Source: JBHGYD01 sp041920415 (GTDB lineage Bacteria; Bacillota; Bacilli; Bacillales; Anoxybacillaceae). Taken from it: DNA of 64,000 nucleotides. The position numbers were made by a program, and so were the translations under genes. Position 1 is the first letter of the stretch, and the number at the start of each line of letters is the position of its first letter. The notes under the pieces were generated by a model, which worked only from the letters and a program-made list of their open reading frames with translations, was not told where the DNA came from and made no database searches. The stretch is from the NCBI GenBank assembly GCA_041920415.1, contig JBHGYD010000015.1, positions 8,997 to 72,996 on the forward strand, read 5' to 3'. Below are positions 16,531 to 25,603 of this stretch, one piece after another.

Positions 16531-16839
16531 TTTCAGAAAATGATTGGTTAAATGACAAAACAGGATGTAAAGAAGAAAGGAATTTTCAAATGGTTTGTTG
16601 CTAATTGACAGCACGGTGCTGTTGTTTCGTTCGTTTTACACAACAGCGCCAAGCGGTCAATTTTTTGTTTTATTTTTGAATAAAATTTTAAATTTTCCGT
16701 CAATTATTCTGAGTAATTTATCGCGTATGTTAGAATATTCATACATATTGCTAAATAACAATAAAGTAGGAGGGATATAGTAGAGCATACACATGTGAAC
16801 AAACGAGCAAAAAAAACACACGACATTGGAGGTGAGTTT

Positions 16840-17652
16840 ATGCTACATATTGTAGCCTGTATTAAGCAAGTTCCTGATACAAAAATTATTAAAATGAACC
16901 CAAAAACGAACACGATGGATCGGGCGAGCGCCCCAGCGATTTTAAATCCGTATGATGCGCATGCGGTAGAAGAGGCCGTTCGGTTGAAAAAGAAGTACGG
17001 AGGAACGGTTTCGGTGTTGACGATGGGACCTCCTCCAGCGGTGAAGGCGATTAAAAAATGTATTGAACTTGGCGCTGATGAGGGATATATGATTTCCGAC
17101 CGTGCATTTGCCGGAGCGGACACGTTAGCAACAAGCTATGCGCTGACGAAAGCGCTCGAAAAAATCGCGAAATGCCAACCGATCGATCTAGTGATTTGCG
17201 GAAAAATGACGATCGATGGGGATACGGGCCAAGTCGGGCCTGGGATCGCTCGCCGTTTAAACATTCCTCCCCTTACAGGCGTGAAAAAAATTGTTGAAAT
17301 AAATAAAGAAAAAGGCTATGCGATCGTTCATCGAAAGTTAGAAGACGGTTATGAAGTCGTCAAATCAACATTGCCGTGTTTGTTTACCGTTGAAAAAGAA
17401 ATTAACGACATTTCATTTGCTCCTTTACCGAACATGATTAAAGCCGCGCGTTATCAACCAACGATTTGGACCGCAGACGATTTAGAAAATGTTGACCGCA
17501 AACAACTAGGACTGAAAGGATCTCCAACCATTGTATCAAAAGTATGGGCACCGCCAAAGCCACAAGGCGGCCAACTGCTTGAAGGAAGCGCACAAGAACA
17601 AGTCAATAAGCTACTTTCCATCATTTTAGAGAAAAAAGAGCTGTTCCAATAG
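16840..17652 (+). CDS. etfB: electron transfer flavoprotein beta subunit (FixA-like)
   Basis: Subunit of a flavin- and nucleotide-binding ETF heterodimer that carries electrons between dehydrogenases and a quinone reductase. 270 residues, normal size. It begins MLHIVACIKQVPDT, and contains NPYDAHAVEEAVRLK and GKMTIDGDTGQVGPGIA. The DGDTxQVGP form of this last motif is, from general knowledge, typical of FixA/bifurcating-type ETFs rather than the DDDxxQTG form of mitochondrial-type ETFs. GGAGGTGA stands just before the ATG at 16840; the frame is open 15 codons farther upstream but without a ribosome site. First gene of a tight five-gene operon. Confidence 0.92.
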   Translation: MLHIVACIKQVPDTKIIKMNPKTNTMDRASAPAILNPYDAHAVEEAVRLKKKYGGTVSVLTMGPPPAVKAIKKCIELGADEGYMISDRAFAGADTLATSYALTKALEKIAKCQPIDLVICGKMTIDGDTGQVGPGIARRLNIPPLTGVKKIVEINKEKGYAIVHRKLEDGYEVVKSTLPCLFTVEKEINDISFAPLPNMIKAARYQPTIWTADDLENVDRKQLGLKGSPTIVSKVWAPPKPQGGQLLEGSAQEQVNKLLSIILEKKELFQ

Positions 17653-17664
17653 GAGGGGAGTGCG

Positions 17665-18714
17665 ATGAATTTCGACGACTATCGGGGAATATGGGTGTAC
17701 TTGGAAGTAAAAGATGGGAAAATTGCGCCTGTTTCGCTCGAACTGTTAGGAGCGGGAAGAAAGCTCGCTGACAAAAGAGGCACCGAAGTAGCGGGAGTGT
17801 TGATTGGAAGTGATGTGAAACAATTGTCATCTACGGCGTTTGTATATGGGGCGGATGTTGTTTATGTATATGACGACCCGATTTTTGAACATTACCGGAC
17901 AGAGTCTTACATGAGAGCCCTGCTTGATTGCTGTCAAAAGCATAAACCGGAAGTTCTTTTATACGGCGCGACACCGACAGGAAAAGATTTAGCGAGCGCC
18001 ATCGCCACCGATTTACCAACCGGTTTGACAGCTGATACGACGGTGCTCGATATTGAAGAAGATACGGGCTTGTTGTTGGCGAGCCGTCCGGCTTTTGGCG
18101 GAAACATTATGGCGACGATCTTATGCAAAAAATATCGTCCGCAAATGGCGACAGTTCGTCCAAAAGTTATGAAAGCGCTATCGCCAGATCCGGCGAGAAC
18201 AGGAAAAATCGTAGAAGAACAAATATCGCTTCGCGAAGAAGAAATGAGAACAAAAGTGTTAGAGATTGTAAGAGAAACCACAAAAAATGTGCGCATTGAT
18301 GAAGCGGACATCGTCGTGGCCGGCGGCAAAGGAATGGGAAGCAAAGAAGGGTTTCAGCTCATTCACCAGCTCGCGGACGCCCTTGGTGGCGCGGTCGGAG
18401 CGAGCCGCGATGTCGTTGAAGCGGGATGGATTGATCACCATCATCAAGTCGGACAAACCGGAGTGACGGTGACGCCGAAAATTTATTTTGCGATCGGCAT
18501 TTCCGGAGCGATTCAACATCTCGTCGGCATGCAAAACTCAGAGCTCATTATCGCCATCAATAAAGACCCAAATGCCCCGATTTTTCAATCGTGTCATTAC
18601 GGCATTGTCGGTGATGCGTTTGAAATTGTGCCGCTTATGATTGAACGGATCAAAGAAGAGCTTCCGAACATAAAAACAGCGTCAAAGTCGAAGGAGGAAA
18701 TACACCATGCCTGA
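17665..18714 (+). CDS. etfA: electron transfer flavoprotein alpha subunit (FixB-like)
   Basis: Partner of EtfB; its C-terminal domain binds FAD. 349 residues, slightly longer than canonical EtfA. Characteristic stretches are LLYGATPTGKDLASAIA (96-112), VVAGGKGMGS, GASRDVVEAGW and HQVGQTGVTVTP, IGISGAIQHL and NKDPNAPIF in order. The ribosome site AGGAGGGGAG lies close to the preceding stop, 12 bases after etfB. The end overlaps fixC by 8 bases, indicating coupled translation. Expected cytosolic location, docking on the membrane-associated FixC homologue. Confidence 0.92.
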   Translation: MNFDDYRGIWVYLEVKDGKIAPVSLELLGAGRKLADKRGTEVAGVLIGSDVKQLSSTAFVYGADVVYVYDDPIFEHYRTESYMRALLDCCQKHKPEVLLYGATPTGKDLASAIATDLPTGLTADTTVLDIEEDTGLLLASRPAFGGNIMATILCKKYRPQMATVRPKVMKALSPDPARTGKIVEEQISLREEEMRTKVLEIVRETTKNVRIDEADIVVAGGKGMGSKEGFQLIHQLADALGGAVGASRDVVEAGWIDHHHQVGQTGVTVTPKIYFAIGISGAIQHLVGMQNSELIIAINKDPNAPIFQSCHYGIVGDAFEIVPLMIERIKEELPNIKTASKSKEEIHHA

Positions 18715-20002
18715 AAAATTTGATTGCATTGTTGTCGGGGCAGGGCCGGCTGGAACAGCTTGTGCGTATGAGTTGGCGAAAGCAGGGGTGAACGTCTTAC
18801 TGTTAGAGCGCGGCGAGTATCCGGGGTCAAAAAACGTGATGGGTGGCGTGTTGTATCGGAAAATGATGGAAGACATTATTCCTGAGTTTTATAAAGAAGC
18901 ACCGTTGGAACGACCGATTGTCGAACAACGATTTATGATGATGGATAAAGAATCAGCCGTGACGTTTAGCTATAAAGGGTTAGAATGGGGACGGGAGCCG
19001 TACAATAACTTTACCGTATTGCGTGCAAAATTTGACCAATGGTTTGCGGAAAAAGCGGTCGAACAAGGGGCGTTGCTCGTTTGTGAAACGGTCGCTCTTG
19101 AATGTATCGTGGAAAACGGTCGTGTCATCGGTGTTCGGACAGACCGTTCTGACGGAGACGTATATGCCGACGTTGTCGTCCTTGCAGACGGTGTCAATTC
19201 ACTATTGGCAAAACAGCTTGGGTTTCATCGCGAGTGGCGCCCGGATGAAGTAGCGTTAGCGACAATGGAAATTTTAAAGCTCGACAAAGGCATTATTGAG
19301 GATCGTTTTAATTTAGAGCCGGGGCAAGGATGTACGATTGAACTGTTTGGCGATGCGACAAAAGGGATATTAGGGACGGGGTTTTTGTATACGAATAAAG
19401 ATACGTTAAGCATCGGTGTCGGCACGTTACTTTCTGGATTGATTAAGCATAAAATTAAGCCGTACGAACTGCTTGAATATGTGAAAAACCATCCGATGAT
19501 TCGTCCTTACATTCAAGGCAGCGAACCGATCGAGTATTTAGCCCATCTCATCCCAGAAGGCGGTTATCATTCGATTCCGAAAGTAGCGGGGCATGGTGTG
19601 CTTGTTGTCGGGGATGCGGCTCAGCTTGTGAATGCGATTCATCGCGAAGGATCGAATATGGCGATGACGTCTGGACGATTAGCAGCTGAAACGATCATTA
19701 TGGCAAAGGCATGCAATGATTTTTCAGAAAGCACGCTCGATCAATATCGGATGAAACTGATGGAAAGCTTCATCGGTCAAGATTTGAAAAAATACAAAGA
19801 TGCGACCCATCATTTTGATGCGTTTCCGCAATATTTCGAACGGTATATTCCGATGATGAACCGCGCGGCGAGCCAAATGTTTACCGTTGACGGAACGTCC
19901 AAATGGGAAAAACAGAAAAAGATTTGGCGCGATCTCGGCTCAACGAAAGAGAAGTTCAAGCTGGCGCGCGATATGATGAAGGCATGGAAGGTGATGAAAT
20001 GA
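18707..20002 (+). CDS. fixC: FixC-like ETF:quinone oxidoreductase
   Basis: FAD-dependent oxidoreductase of 431 residues that passes electrons from ETF to membrane quinone. The N-terminal dinucleotide fold is CIVVGAGPAGTACAYELA (5-22), followed by ERGEYPGSKNVMGG. A second FAD motif is VVGDAAQLVNAIHREG (about 300). It is the size of FixC rather than of the longer eukaryotic ETF-QO, whose FeS domain is here the separate fixX. AAGGAGG precedes the ATG, inside the end of etfA. The end overlaps fixX by ATGA. Confidence 0.9.
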   Translation: MPEKFDCIVVGAGPAGTACAYELAKAGVNVLLLERGEYPGSKNVMGGVLYRKMMEDIIPEFYKEAPLERPIVEQRFMMMDKESAVTFSYKGLEWGREPYNNFTVLRAKFDQWFAEKAVEQGALLVCETVALECIVENGRVIGVRTDRSDGDVYADVVVLADGVNSLLAKQLGFHREWRPDEVALATMEILKLDKGIIEDRFNLEPGQGCTIELFGDATKGILGTGFLYTNKDTLSIGVGTLLSGLIKHKIKPYELLEYVKNHPMIRPYIQGSEPIEYLAHLIPEGGYHSIPKVAGHGVLVVGDAAQLVNAIHREGSNMAMTSGRLAAETIIMAKACNDFSESTLDQYRMKLMESFIGQDLKKYKDATHHFDAFPQYFERYIPMMNRAASQMFTVDGTSKWEKQKKIWRDLGSTKEKFKLARDMMKAWKVMK

Positions 20003-20289
20003 TGAGTAAACAGCAAACGATTGAGGAAAAGCAATATTTAGTCCGCTTCAATGCCGATACGAAATCACATCTCCACGTTCTCGACCCGAATATTTGTTTA
20101 ACGAAATGTCCCGATAAAATTTGTACCATTTTCTGTCCTGCGGATGTATATAAATGGGAAGAAATTAGGATGCATGTCGGTTACGAAGGCTGCCACGAAT
20201 GCGGTAGTTGTCGAATCGGCTGTCCGTACGAAAATATTAAGTGGGAATATCCTCGGGGCGGTCATGGCATCGTTTTTCGACTTGGGTGA
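19999..20289 (+). CDS. fixX: FixX-like ferredoxin
   Basis: 96-residue iron-sulfur protein, partner of FixC. A CxxCxxCxxxCP motif (C65, C68, C71, C75) binds one 4Fe-4S cluster. The upstream cysteines C33, C37, C42 and C46 form a second, irregular set, as commonly seen in FixX. Translation starts at ATG 19999 or the next ATG at 20002; AAGGTGATG is the only ribosome site. It overlaps the fixC stop codon. With etfB, etfA and fixC it makes a complete FixABCX set. Confidence 0.9.
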   Translation: MMSKQQTIEEKQYLVRFNADTKSHLHVLDPNICLTKCPDKICTIFCPADVYKWEEIRMHVGYEGCHECGSCRIGCPYENIKWEYPRGGHGIVFRLG

Positions 20290-20294
20290 TTGCC

Positions 20295-20492
20295 ATGTTT
20301 CAAGTGGGAGATTGCGTCATTTTTGCCCTTGACGGAGCAAGAGGCATCGTATTAGATGTTACTAATGATTCTTGCCATGTTATGTGGGAAGATTATTTCG
20401 TCAGTTGGGAGAAAAAAGAGCTGTTAACGGTCGACGAGGAATTGACGAAAGCCCAGAAAATTTCCGTTCCTTCGAAAGTGAGCCATCCTTAA
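20295..20492 (+). CDS. small hypothetical protein (SH3/KOW-like)
   Basis: 65 residues, beginning MFQVGDCVIFALDGARGIVLDV. The alternation of beta-strand-like segments with VGDCVIF, GIVLDV and CHVMWEDYFVSWEKKELL suggests a small SH3-like barrel. It begins 5 bases after fixX and ends inside the operon terminator, so it is probably cotranscribed. The ribosome site is weak (GGGTGAT). Function unknown. Confidence 0.55.
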   Translation: MFQVGDCVIFALDGARGIVLDVTNDSCHVMWEDYFVSWEKKELLTVDEELTKAQKISVPSKVSHP

Positions 20493-20508
20493 AGGGTGGT
20501 CTTTTTTT
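20482..20508 (+). terminator. terminator of the etf-fix operon
   Basis: GCCATCCTT / AAGGGTGGT imperfect stem followed by CTTTTTTT; it overlaps the stop codon of the small last gene. Confidence 0.7.
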
Positions 20509-20548
20509 GTTCATATCGCGTTATAATTCATCTAGACAGATGAACCTC

Positions 20549-20600
20549 TCCCGCCTACACGTTGTTTAGAGGCGGGACACTTCTTGGTGAACATGTTAAA
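20549..20600 (+). mobile_element. IS200/IS605-like end hairpin (remnant)
   Basis: CCCGCCTA...TAGAGGCGGG hairpin with the tail ACTTCTTGGTGAACATGTT, matching 16478-16530. It abuts the broken IS256-type transposase fragment, so one element may have inserted into the other. Confidence 0.5.
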
Positions 20601-20601
20601 C

Positions 20602-20778
20602 AGAGTATAGATTTCGCTGATAATAGCCGTTTCTTATATTCGACGTTCCAGCTTGTTCCGTTCCGCGGAAATTTTTTATTTCTTCACGCATGATTCGCCC
20701 TAATTTTTCCTTTACAAACTGACGAATGATACTTTTCAGTTAATTGGCCCAGTCTACATTCGGTATACTTTTAGACAT
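20602..20778 (-). pseudogene. 5' fragment of an IS256-family transposase
   Basis: On the minus strand it reads MSKSIPNVDWAN, a TAA stop, then LKSIIRQFVKEKLGRIMREE and onward to IRNGYYQRNLYS, which is the typical N-terminus of IS256/Mutator transposases. The internal stop replaces a glutamine codon. Everything after about 58 codons is missing; the break coincides with the IS605-like hairpin. Confidence 0.75.
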
Positions 20779-20843
20779 GGGTAGGGTACTCCTTTCTCTG
20801 AAATGTGTTATGGCCAAATCAGAGAATACCCTACCTTTTTCTT
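20779..20843. repeat. inverted repeat upstream of the IS256-type fragment
   Basis: GGTAGGGTA...TCTCTGA and TCAGAGA...TACCCTACC form a long imperfect stem just before the transposase start. It is likely part of the IS end, limiting read-through transcription into the transposase. Confidence 0.5.
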
Positions 20844-20909
20844 TTAATCTAGTAAAATGCTTTACACAAAATTTTAAACATCATCAATACATTATCATCT
20901 ACGAATCAC

Positions 20910-20936
20910 TTAACATTTTTGAAAATGAGCCGATAA
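20910..20936 (+). promoter_or_regulatory. SigD-type promoter of the autolysin gene
   Basis: TTAA, a 15-base spacer, then GCCGATAA. This fits the SigD pattern TAAA-N15-GCCGATAT well. It is about 90 bases before the glucosaminidase gene. SigD control of autolysins is established in Bacillus. Confidence 0.6.
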
Positions 20937-21028
20937 AAAAAGTAAGAGTAGAAAAATATTGTTCAATTTTTCTTTGTCGCTTCTCAGTAAGAAGATAGAA
21001 AAAAAGAGAAATAGGTGAGAACGAAAAG

Positions 21029-23143
21029 ATGAAAAATATAGGAAAAGCTGTCGTTTTATCAATGGGGCTTTTAGTTGCTTCTACGGGGGGTTCTATGATT
21101 CCGTGGAACGTAAGTACAGTAGAGGCAGCGAGTACGGTAAAATTAAACAAAACAACATATCAAACGACTGATAATCTCTACATGCGGTCGGGAGCGGGAA
21201 CGAATTACAAAGTGATCATCACAATTCCGAAAGGAAAAACAGTCACGGCGACAGAGAAAAAAGGTAGTTGGTACAACGTTTCGTACCAATATATGTCGGA
21301 AGGGAAAAGCTATACGAAAACAGGCTGGGTAAGTGGCAGTTATTTAAAAGAATATGATCAATATATAAAAACGAGCGGTACATATTATTTTACAAAGAAA
21401 GAAGCTAATCTTTATAGTACACCAAATACGAAAAATAAAGCTGTTACTAGATTAGCCAGTGGCAACGGATTATATTCAACGAGAAAAGTAGTAAATAGTG
21501 TTGGCCAAACGTGGTACGAAGTGTCTTTTAATGGAAAAAAACTATATATCATAATCAGTGACGTAGAAAAAGTTTTATCCAAAAGTTTTATAGAGACGAA
21601 GTATATAGCGAATAAGGAAACGTTTTTATATTCTTCCTTTGGAAGTGGATACGCAAAGTTAGAGAAAATTGCAAAAGGAACGATTATTTCATCTAGTTTT
21701 AGTGTTGGAAATTGGTATAAAGTTACCTATAAAAATAAAACTGGCTATATTTATATCAACGATTTTGCTCGTTACACAGGGGACGCCGTTCAACAGAAGC
21801 CGTCATCGCCAGCGCCACAACAATCAACGCAAGAGCAGCAAAAACCAGAGCAACCACAACAACCGAATCATTCATCCAATGCTGCTGTCACAGAACAAGA
21901 GATTTCTGGCAAAACGTTTGCGGTAATGGCGAATTTATTAAATGTACGAAAAGAACCGAATACAGACTCCACTATCCTTACAACGATTTCAAAGGGAACG
22001 ATTATTGTACCGACCCATAAAACGTCCAATAATTGGTACAAAATAACATATAATAATACAATCGGTTACGTTTCTGGGTATTATGTAACGGAAGTCAAAA
22101 CAGGAGCTCCTTTAAACGGAGTGCGGGACGGTTATCAATTTATTGATTTACGGACAACCGCTTCGGTTACGGCTCAACAAATAAATCAGTATATCGAAAA
22201 TTATGTCAATTCAACAAATAAGCAAAGCGTTTTACTAGGAAAAGGGCAAGCGTTTATCGATGCCGGTAAAAAATATGGAGTTAATGCGTTATATTTAGCC
22301 GCGCATGCGATTCATGAAAGTGGTTTCGGCACTTCGAGACTGGCGCTTACGAAATACAATTTATTCGGTTACGGAGCTTATGACGCGACTCCGTTTGTTG
22401 CCGCTTACCGTTTTTCATCGGTGGAAGCGTCGATTGAATATATTGCACAAAGACTGAAAGCAACGTATTTAAACCCGACCTCTTCGTATTTTAAAGGAGC
22501 ATATCTCGGGTTTCGCACCAATACATTAGCGGGAACACGTGTCGAGGAGAGCAGTGAAGGCATGAATTTTTACTACGCCAGCGATCCATATTGGGGGCAA
22601 AGCATCGCCCGCCATATGGCCAATATTTTGAAGTATGATAGTAATTATTACAAATCCGCTAAACCAAACGAAACGGTGCCTGCATCACCAGATATACCAC
22701 AAGGATCGGACGTGTTTCCGGCAAATATTGTGGCGGTGGCGAATCAAGACCTTCCGTTATACGGTCAAAAAGGAGCGGATAAAAGCATAACAACTTTGAA
22801 AAAAGGATCTACATTTACGCTGCTGGAGAAAACGAATGATTACTGGGTTCGTTTAAAATACAACAATCAAGAATATTGGACGAATTCCATTAAATTTTAT
22901 GACTATAAAAAGTACATTACGGTCAAAAACTTAGGCAGTGTCAGTGCAAACACATTAAATGTAAGACCGACGCCGTCAACGGAAAAGGATCCAATCGGAC
23001 AGCTAAAAATGGGGGAGTATGTTCAGTTGTCGTTAACAGACGATGGGAAGCTGGAAATCCAAAATTCTTGGTATAAAATCATATTAAAAGATGGACGTGT
23101 GGGCTGGGTCAGTTCGCAATATATTACTAGAGAACTAAATTAA
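21029..23143 (+). CDS. secreted SH3-domain N-acetylglucosaminidase (autolysin)
   Basis: 704-residue exported cell-wall hydrolase. Signal peptide about 1-34, cut near VEAAS. Bacterial SH3 repeats stand at about 45-105, 115-180, 190-250 and 292-355, each with the LNVR/WYKV pattern (for example LLNVRKEPNTDSTILTTISKG). A Pro/Gln-rich linker lies at 252-285. The glucosaminidase domain is about 375-550, with LAAHAIHESGFGTSRLA (catalytic Glu in HES) and KYNLFGYGAYD. Two more SH3 repeats follow (about 570-625 and 635-700). It should cut the glycan strand between GlcNAc and MurNAc. The ribosome site is AGGTGAG. A SigD-like promoter precedes and a strong terminator follows, so it is a single transcription unit, possibly linked to motility or cell separation. 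Confidence 0.88.
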   Translation: MKNIGKAVVLSMGLLVASTGGSMIPWNVSTVEAASTVKLNKTTYQTTDNLYMRSGAGTNYKVIITIPKGKTVTATEKKGSWYNVSYQYMSEGKSYTKTGWVSGSYLKEYDQYIKTSGTYYFTKKEANLYSTPNTKNKAVTRLASGNGLYSTRKVVNSVGQTWYEVSFNGKKLYIIISDVEKVLSKSFIETKYIANKETFLYSSFGSGYAKLEKIAKGTIISSSFSVGNWYKVTYKNKTGYIYINDFARYTGDAVQQKPSSPAPQQSTQEQQKPEQPQQPNHSSNAAVTEQEISGKTFAVMANLLNVRKEPNTDSTILTTISKGTIIVPTHKTSNNWYKITYNNTIGYVSGYYVTEVKTGAPLNGVRDGYQFIDLRTTASVTAQQINQYIENYVNSTNKQSVLLGKGQAFIDAGKKYGVNALYLAAHAIHESGFGTSRLALTKYNLFGYGAYDATPFVAAYRFSSVEASIEYIAQRLKATYLNPTSSYFKGAYLGFRTNTLAGTRVEESSEGMNFYYASDPYWGQSIARHMANILKYDSNYYKSAKPNETVPASPDIPQGSDVFPANIVAVANQDLPLYGQKGADKSITTLKKGSTFTLLEKTNDYWVRLKYNNQEYWTNSIKFYDYKKYITVKNLGSVSANTLNVRPTPSTEKDPIGQLKMGEYVQLSLTDDGKLEIQNSWYKIILKDGRVGWVSSQYITRELN

Positions 23144-23190
23144 TTGCGATTTATCCATTTTATCGACGAATGACGATAAAGATTTTCGTA

Positions 23191-23247
23191 AACCCCCTTT
23201 ATAGGTAGATATGAAGATTTAAAAGCTACCTATAAAGGGGGTTTTTT
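23191..23247 (+). terminator. terminator of the autolysin gene
   Basis: AACCCCCTTTATAGGTAG / CTACCTATAAAGGGGGTT: an 18-bp perfect stem followed by TTTTT. Confidence 0.85.
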
Positions 23248-23437
23248 AGGCACAACAAATCTAATAACGTAGGGGATTTTAAAGATTTCGTAGTTTGAAA
23301 GCAAAGTAAATACGAACGAATTGAAGGAGAGATTATAAGATCGAATGGAGAACGATCATCGGGGAAGCAATTGTTACGATTGTCTTTGTTGTTAGTACTG
23401 TTGCTGTTGTTCATGATGTGAAACAGATGAGGCAGAG

Positions 23438-24229
23438 GTGAGTGTGTTGACGTTGAGATCATTAAAAGGAAAAATCGCCATTGTAACAGGGGTCAGCCGG
23501 ATGAAAGGAATTGGCGCTGCTATTTGCGAGTCGTTAGCCGAAGCGGGCGCGGATATTTTTTTCACATATTGGAGCGCATACGACGAGTCGATGCCGTGGG
23601 GAATGGAGCGAAACGAGCCGCAGTTGATTAAGAGAAAAATAGAGGAATTGGGTGTCACGTGCCATTGCCTCGAGATGGACTTATCAAAAGAAGATGCACC
23701 AAGACAATTATTGAAAACGGTCATTGATACGCTAGGAGAACCAGATATTCTAGTAAACAATGCCTGTTATTCTTATCATTCTGATTATTCATCGTTGACA
23801 AGTGAGATGTTGGATCGTCACTATTTTATTAATGTAAGAGCTCCGATCATGCTTAGTGTTGAGTTTGCGAACATCTTTCAAAAACAACGAGGCGGCCGAA
23901 TCATCATGATGACATCAGGGCAATCGTTGGGACCGATGCCGAAAGAGTCTGCCTATGCTGCCACGAAAGGCGCGATAGAGGCGTTTGTGAAAACATTTTC
24001 TGTTGAGGTCGCGACAAAAGGAATCACCGTGAATGCGGTCAATCCAGGACCAACGGATACAGGCTGGATGAACGAAGAAATCAAACAACAACTCCTCCCA
24101 AAATTCCCGTTTGGTCGAATCGGCACACCGCATGATGCGGCTCGGCTCATTCGTTTTCTCGCAAGTGAAGAAGCGGAATGGATTACGGGACAAGTGATTC
24201 ACTCGGAAGGCGGATTTATAAGAGGATAG
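23438..24229 (+). CDS. short-chain dehydrogenase/reductase
   Basis: 263-residue SDR oxidoreductase similar to 3-oxoacyl-ACP reductases. The cofactor motif is TGVSRMKGIGAAI (about 17-29), a variant of TGxxxGIG with an insertion. NNAC (about 107) and the active-site set S...YAATK (catalytic Tyr and Lys) are present. NPGPTDTGWM follows. The end GQVIHSEGGFIRG is the classical C-terminus. Translation may start at GTG 23438, GTG 23444 or TTG 23447; AGAGGTGAG overlaps this region and favours the later two. Substrate unknown. Single gene, convergent with proBA. Confidence 0.82.
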   Translation: MSVLTLRSLKGKIAIVTGVSRMKGIGAAICESLAEAGADIFFTYWSAYDESMPWGMERNEPQLIKRKIEELGVTCHCLEMDLSKEDAPRQLLKTVIDTLGEPDILVNNACYSYHSDYSSLTSEMLDRHYFINVRAPIMLSVEFANIFQKQRGGRIIMMTSGQSLGPMPKESAYAATKGAIEAFVKTFSVEVATKGITVNAVNPGPTDTGWMNEEIKQQLLPKFPFGRIGTPHDAARLIRFLASEEAEWITGQVIHSEGGFIRG

Positions 24230-24330
24230 CGGTGAACGCTAAATCGACCATGACGGCTATATGTGATGGGTGCCTAGCATTTGTCAAACGATTCAGAAGG
24301 TGGGTTTATACGAAACTAGCGATGGTAAAC

Positions 24331-24363
24331 GCCAGCCTCCGATGTGGAGGCTGGCTGTTTTTT
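24331..24363. terminator. bidirectional terminator between the SDR gene and proA
   Basis: GCCAGCCTCC / GGAGGCTGGC 10-bp stem with a 5-base loop, followed by TGTTTTTT on the plus strand and preceded by an A-containing tract. Confidence 0.8.
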
Positions 24364-25603
24364 ACGCCCGAATTTGTCCCGTTCCGTATACAATCGATTT
24401 TGTTGTGGTGATGGCGCGCAATCCCATTGGGCCGCGGGCGTGCAATTTTTGCGTGCTAATGCCAATCTCGGCTCCATAGCCAAATTGTTCGCCATCGGTA
24501 AAGCGGGTCGATGCGTTATGGTAAAGAACAGCGGCATCGACCGTTTGGAAGAATAAGCGGACGTTTTCTTGATCCTCAGAAATAATCGCTTCGGAATGCT
24601 TTGTTCCATATTGGTCAATATGGTGAATCGCTTCTTTCACATCTTTTACAAGCTTCACGGCTAAAATCGGTGCTAAATATTCTGTGCTCCAGTCCGTTTC
24701 ATTGGCTTGATGAACAAACGAGTACGAGGAGAAAAGCGTGTGGTCTCCGCGAAGTTCGACGCCTTTGCTGTGTAGAGTTTCCAATAACTCTTGAACGTGA
24801 GGCCAGTTTTCGTGAATTAAAACGGTTTCGACAGCGTTGCAAACGGATGGGCGCTGTAGTTTAGCGTTGAGGACAATGTCAATGACCATTTGTTTTTGTG
24901 CGGATTCATCAATAAAAATATGGCAATTGCCAACTCCGGTTTCTAAAACAGGAACCGTTGCGTTTTGAATCACGGATTGGATGAGGTTGGCACCTCCTCG
25001 CGGAATTAATACATCTAAATACTCATTCAGTTGAAACATTTGCTGTGCCGTTTCGCGGCTTGTATCTTCCAAAAGTTGGATTGCATCCGCAGGAATCGGC
25101 GAATGGGTAAGAGCTTGTTGCATCACGTGAACGAGCGCTTTATTCGAATGGAGCGCCGATGAACTCCCGCGCAACAGTACCGCATTTCCTGCTTTTAAAC
25201 AAAGGCTGGCTGCATCGACGGTGACATTTGGGCGCGCCTCATACACCATGCCGATGACGCCAAGAGGAACGCGAATGTTTTGAATCCGTAATCCATTTGG
25301 CCGGGTCCATTCTTCGATTGTTTCGCCAATTGGATCAGGAAGGTGGATCACTTGGCGAACGCCATCGACGATTTGCATGAGGCGTTCGTCGGTTAACTGT
25401 AAGCGATCGATGAGAGCAGGGGAAAGCCCGTGTTCTTTTCCAAGCGCGACATCTTTTTCGTTTTCCTGAAGAATCCATTCCTTTTGTTCAATTAACGCAT
25501 CGGCAATTTTGGCCAATGCTTCATTTTTTTCATTCGTCGATCGAACGGCCAATGTTTTTGCTGCTTGTTTTAATCGTTGGGCTTTTGTTAGTAACTCGCT
25601 CAT
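24362..25603 (-). CDS. proA: gamma-glutamyl phosphate reductase
   Basis: Second enzyme of proline synthesis: reduces gamma-glutamyl phosphate to glutamate semialdehyde with NADPH. 413 residues. ALDH-like fold with LRGSSSALHSNKALV, the active-site cysteine in QRPSVCNAVETVLIH, and the C-terminal segment FGYGAEIGISTQKLHARGPMGL. The frame is open farther upstream, but AAGGAGAG stands 9 bases before the ATG at 25603. It follows proB after about 100 bases with no terminator seen, so they form one operon under the T-box. Confidence 0.95.
   Translation of the reverse strand: MSELLTKAQRLKQAAKTLAVRSTNEKNEALAKIADALIEQKEWILQENEKDVALGKEHGLSPALIDRLQLTDERLMQIVDGVRQVIHLPDPIGETIEEWTRPNGLRIQNIRVPLGVIGMVYEARPNVTVDAASLCLKAGNAVLLRGSSSALHSNKALVHVMQQALTHSPIPADAIQLLEDTSRETAQQMFQLNEYLDVLIPRGGANLIQSVIQNATVPVLETGVGNCHIFIDESAQKQMVIDIVLNAKLQRPSVCNAVETVLIHENWPHVQELLETLHSKGVELRGDHTLFSSYSFVHQANETDWSTEYLAPILAVKLVKDVKEAIHHIDQYGTKHSEAIISEDQENVRLFFQTVDAAVLYHNASTRFTDGEQFGYGAEIGISTQKLHARGPMGLRAITTTKSIVYGTGQIRA

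Noticed and set aside
23335..23440. Short hydrophobic frame (EAIVTIVFVVSTVAVV) before the SDR gene with an AAGGAGAG site
   Set aside because: No ATG, GTG or TTG start fits; only ATC or ATT codons stand at the proper distance. Not credible without further support.
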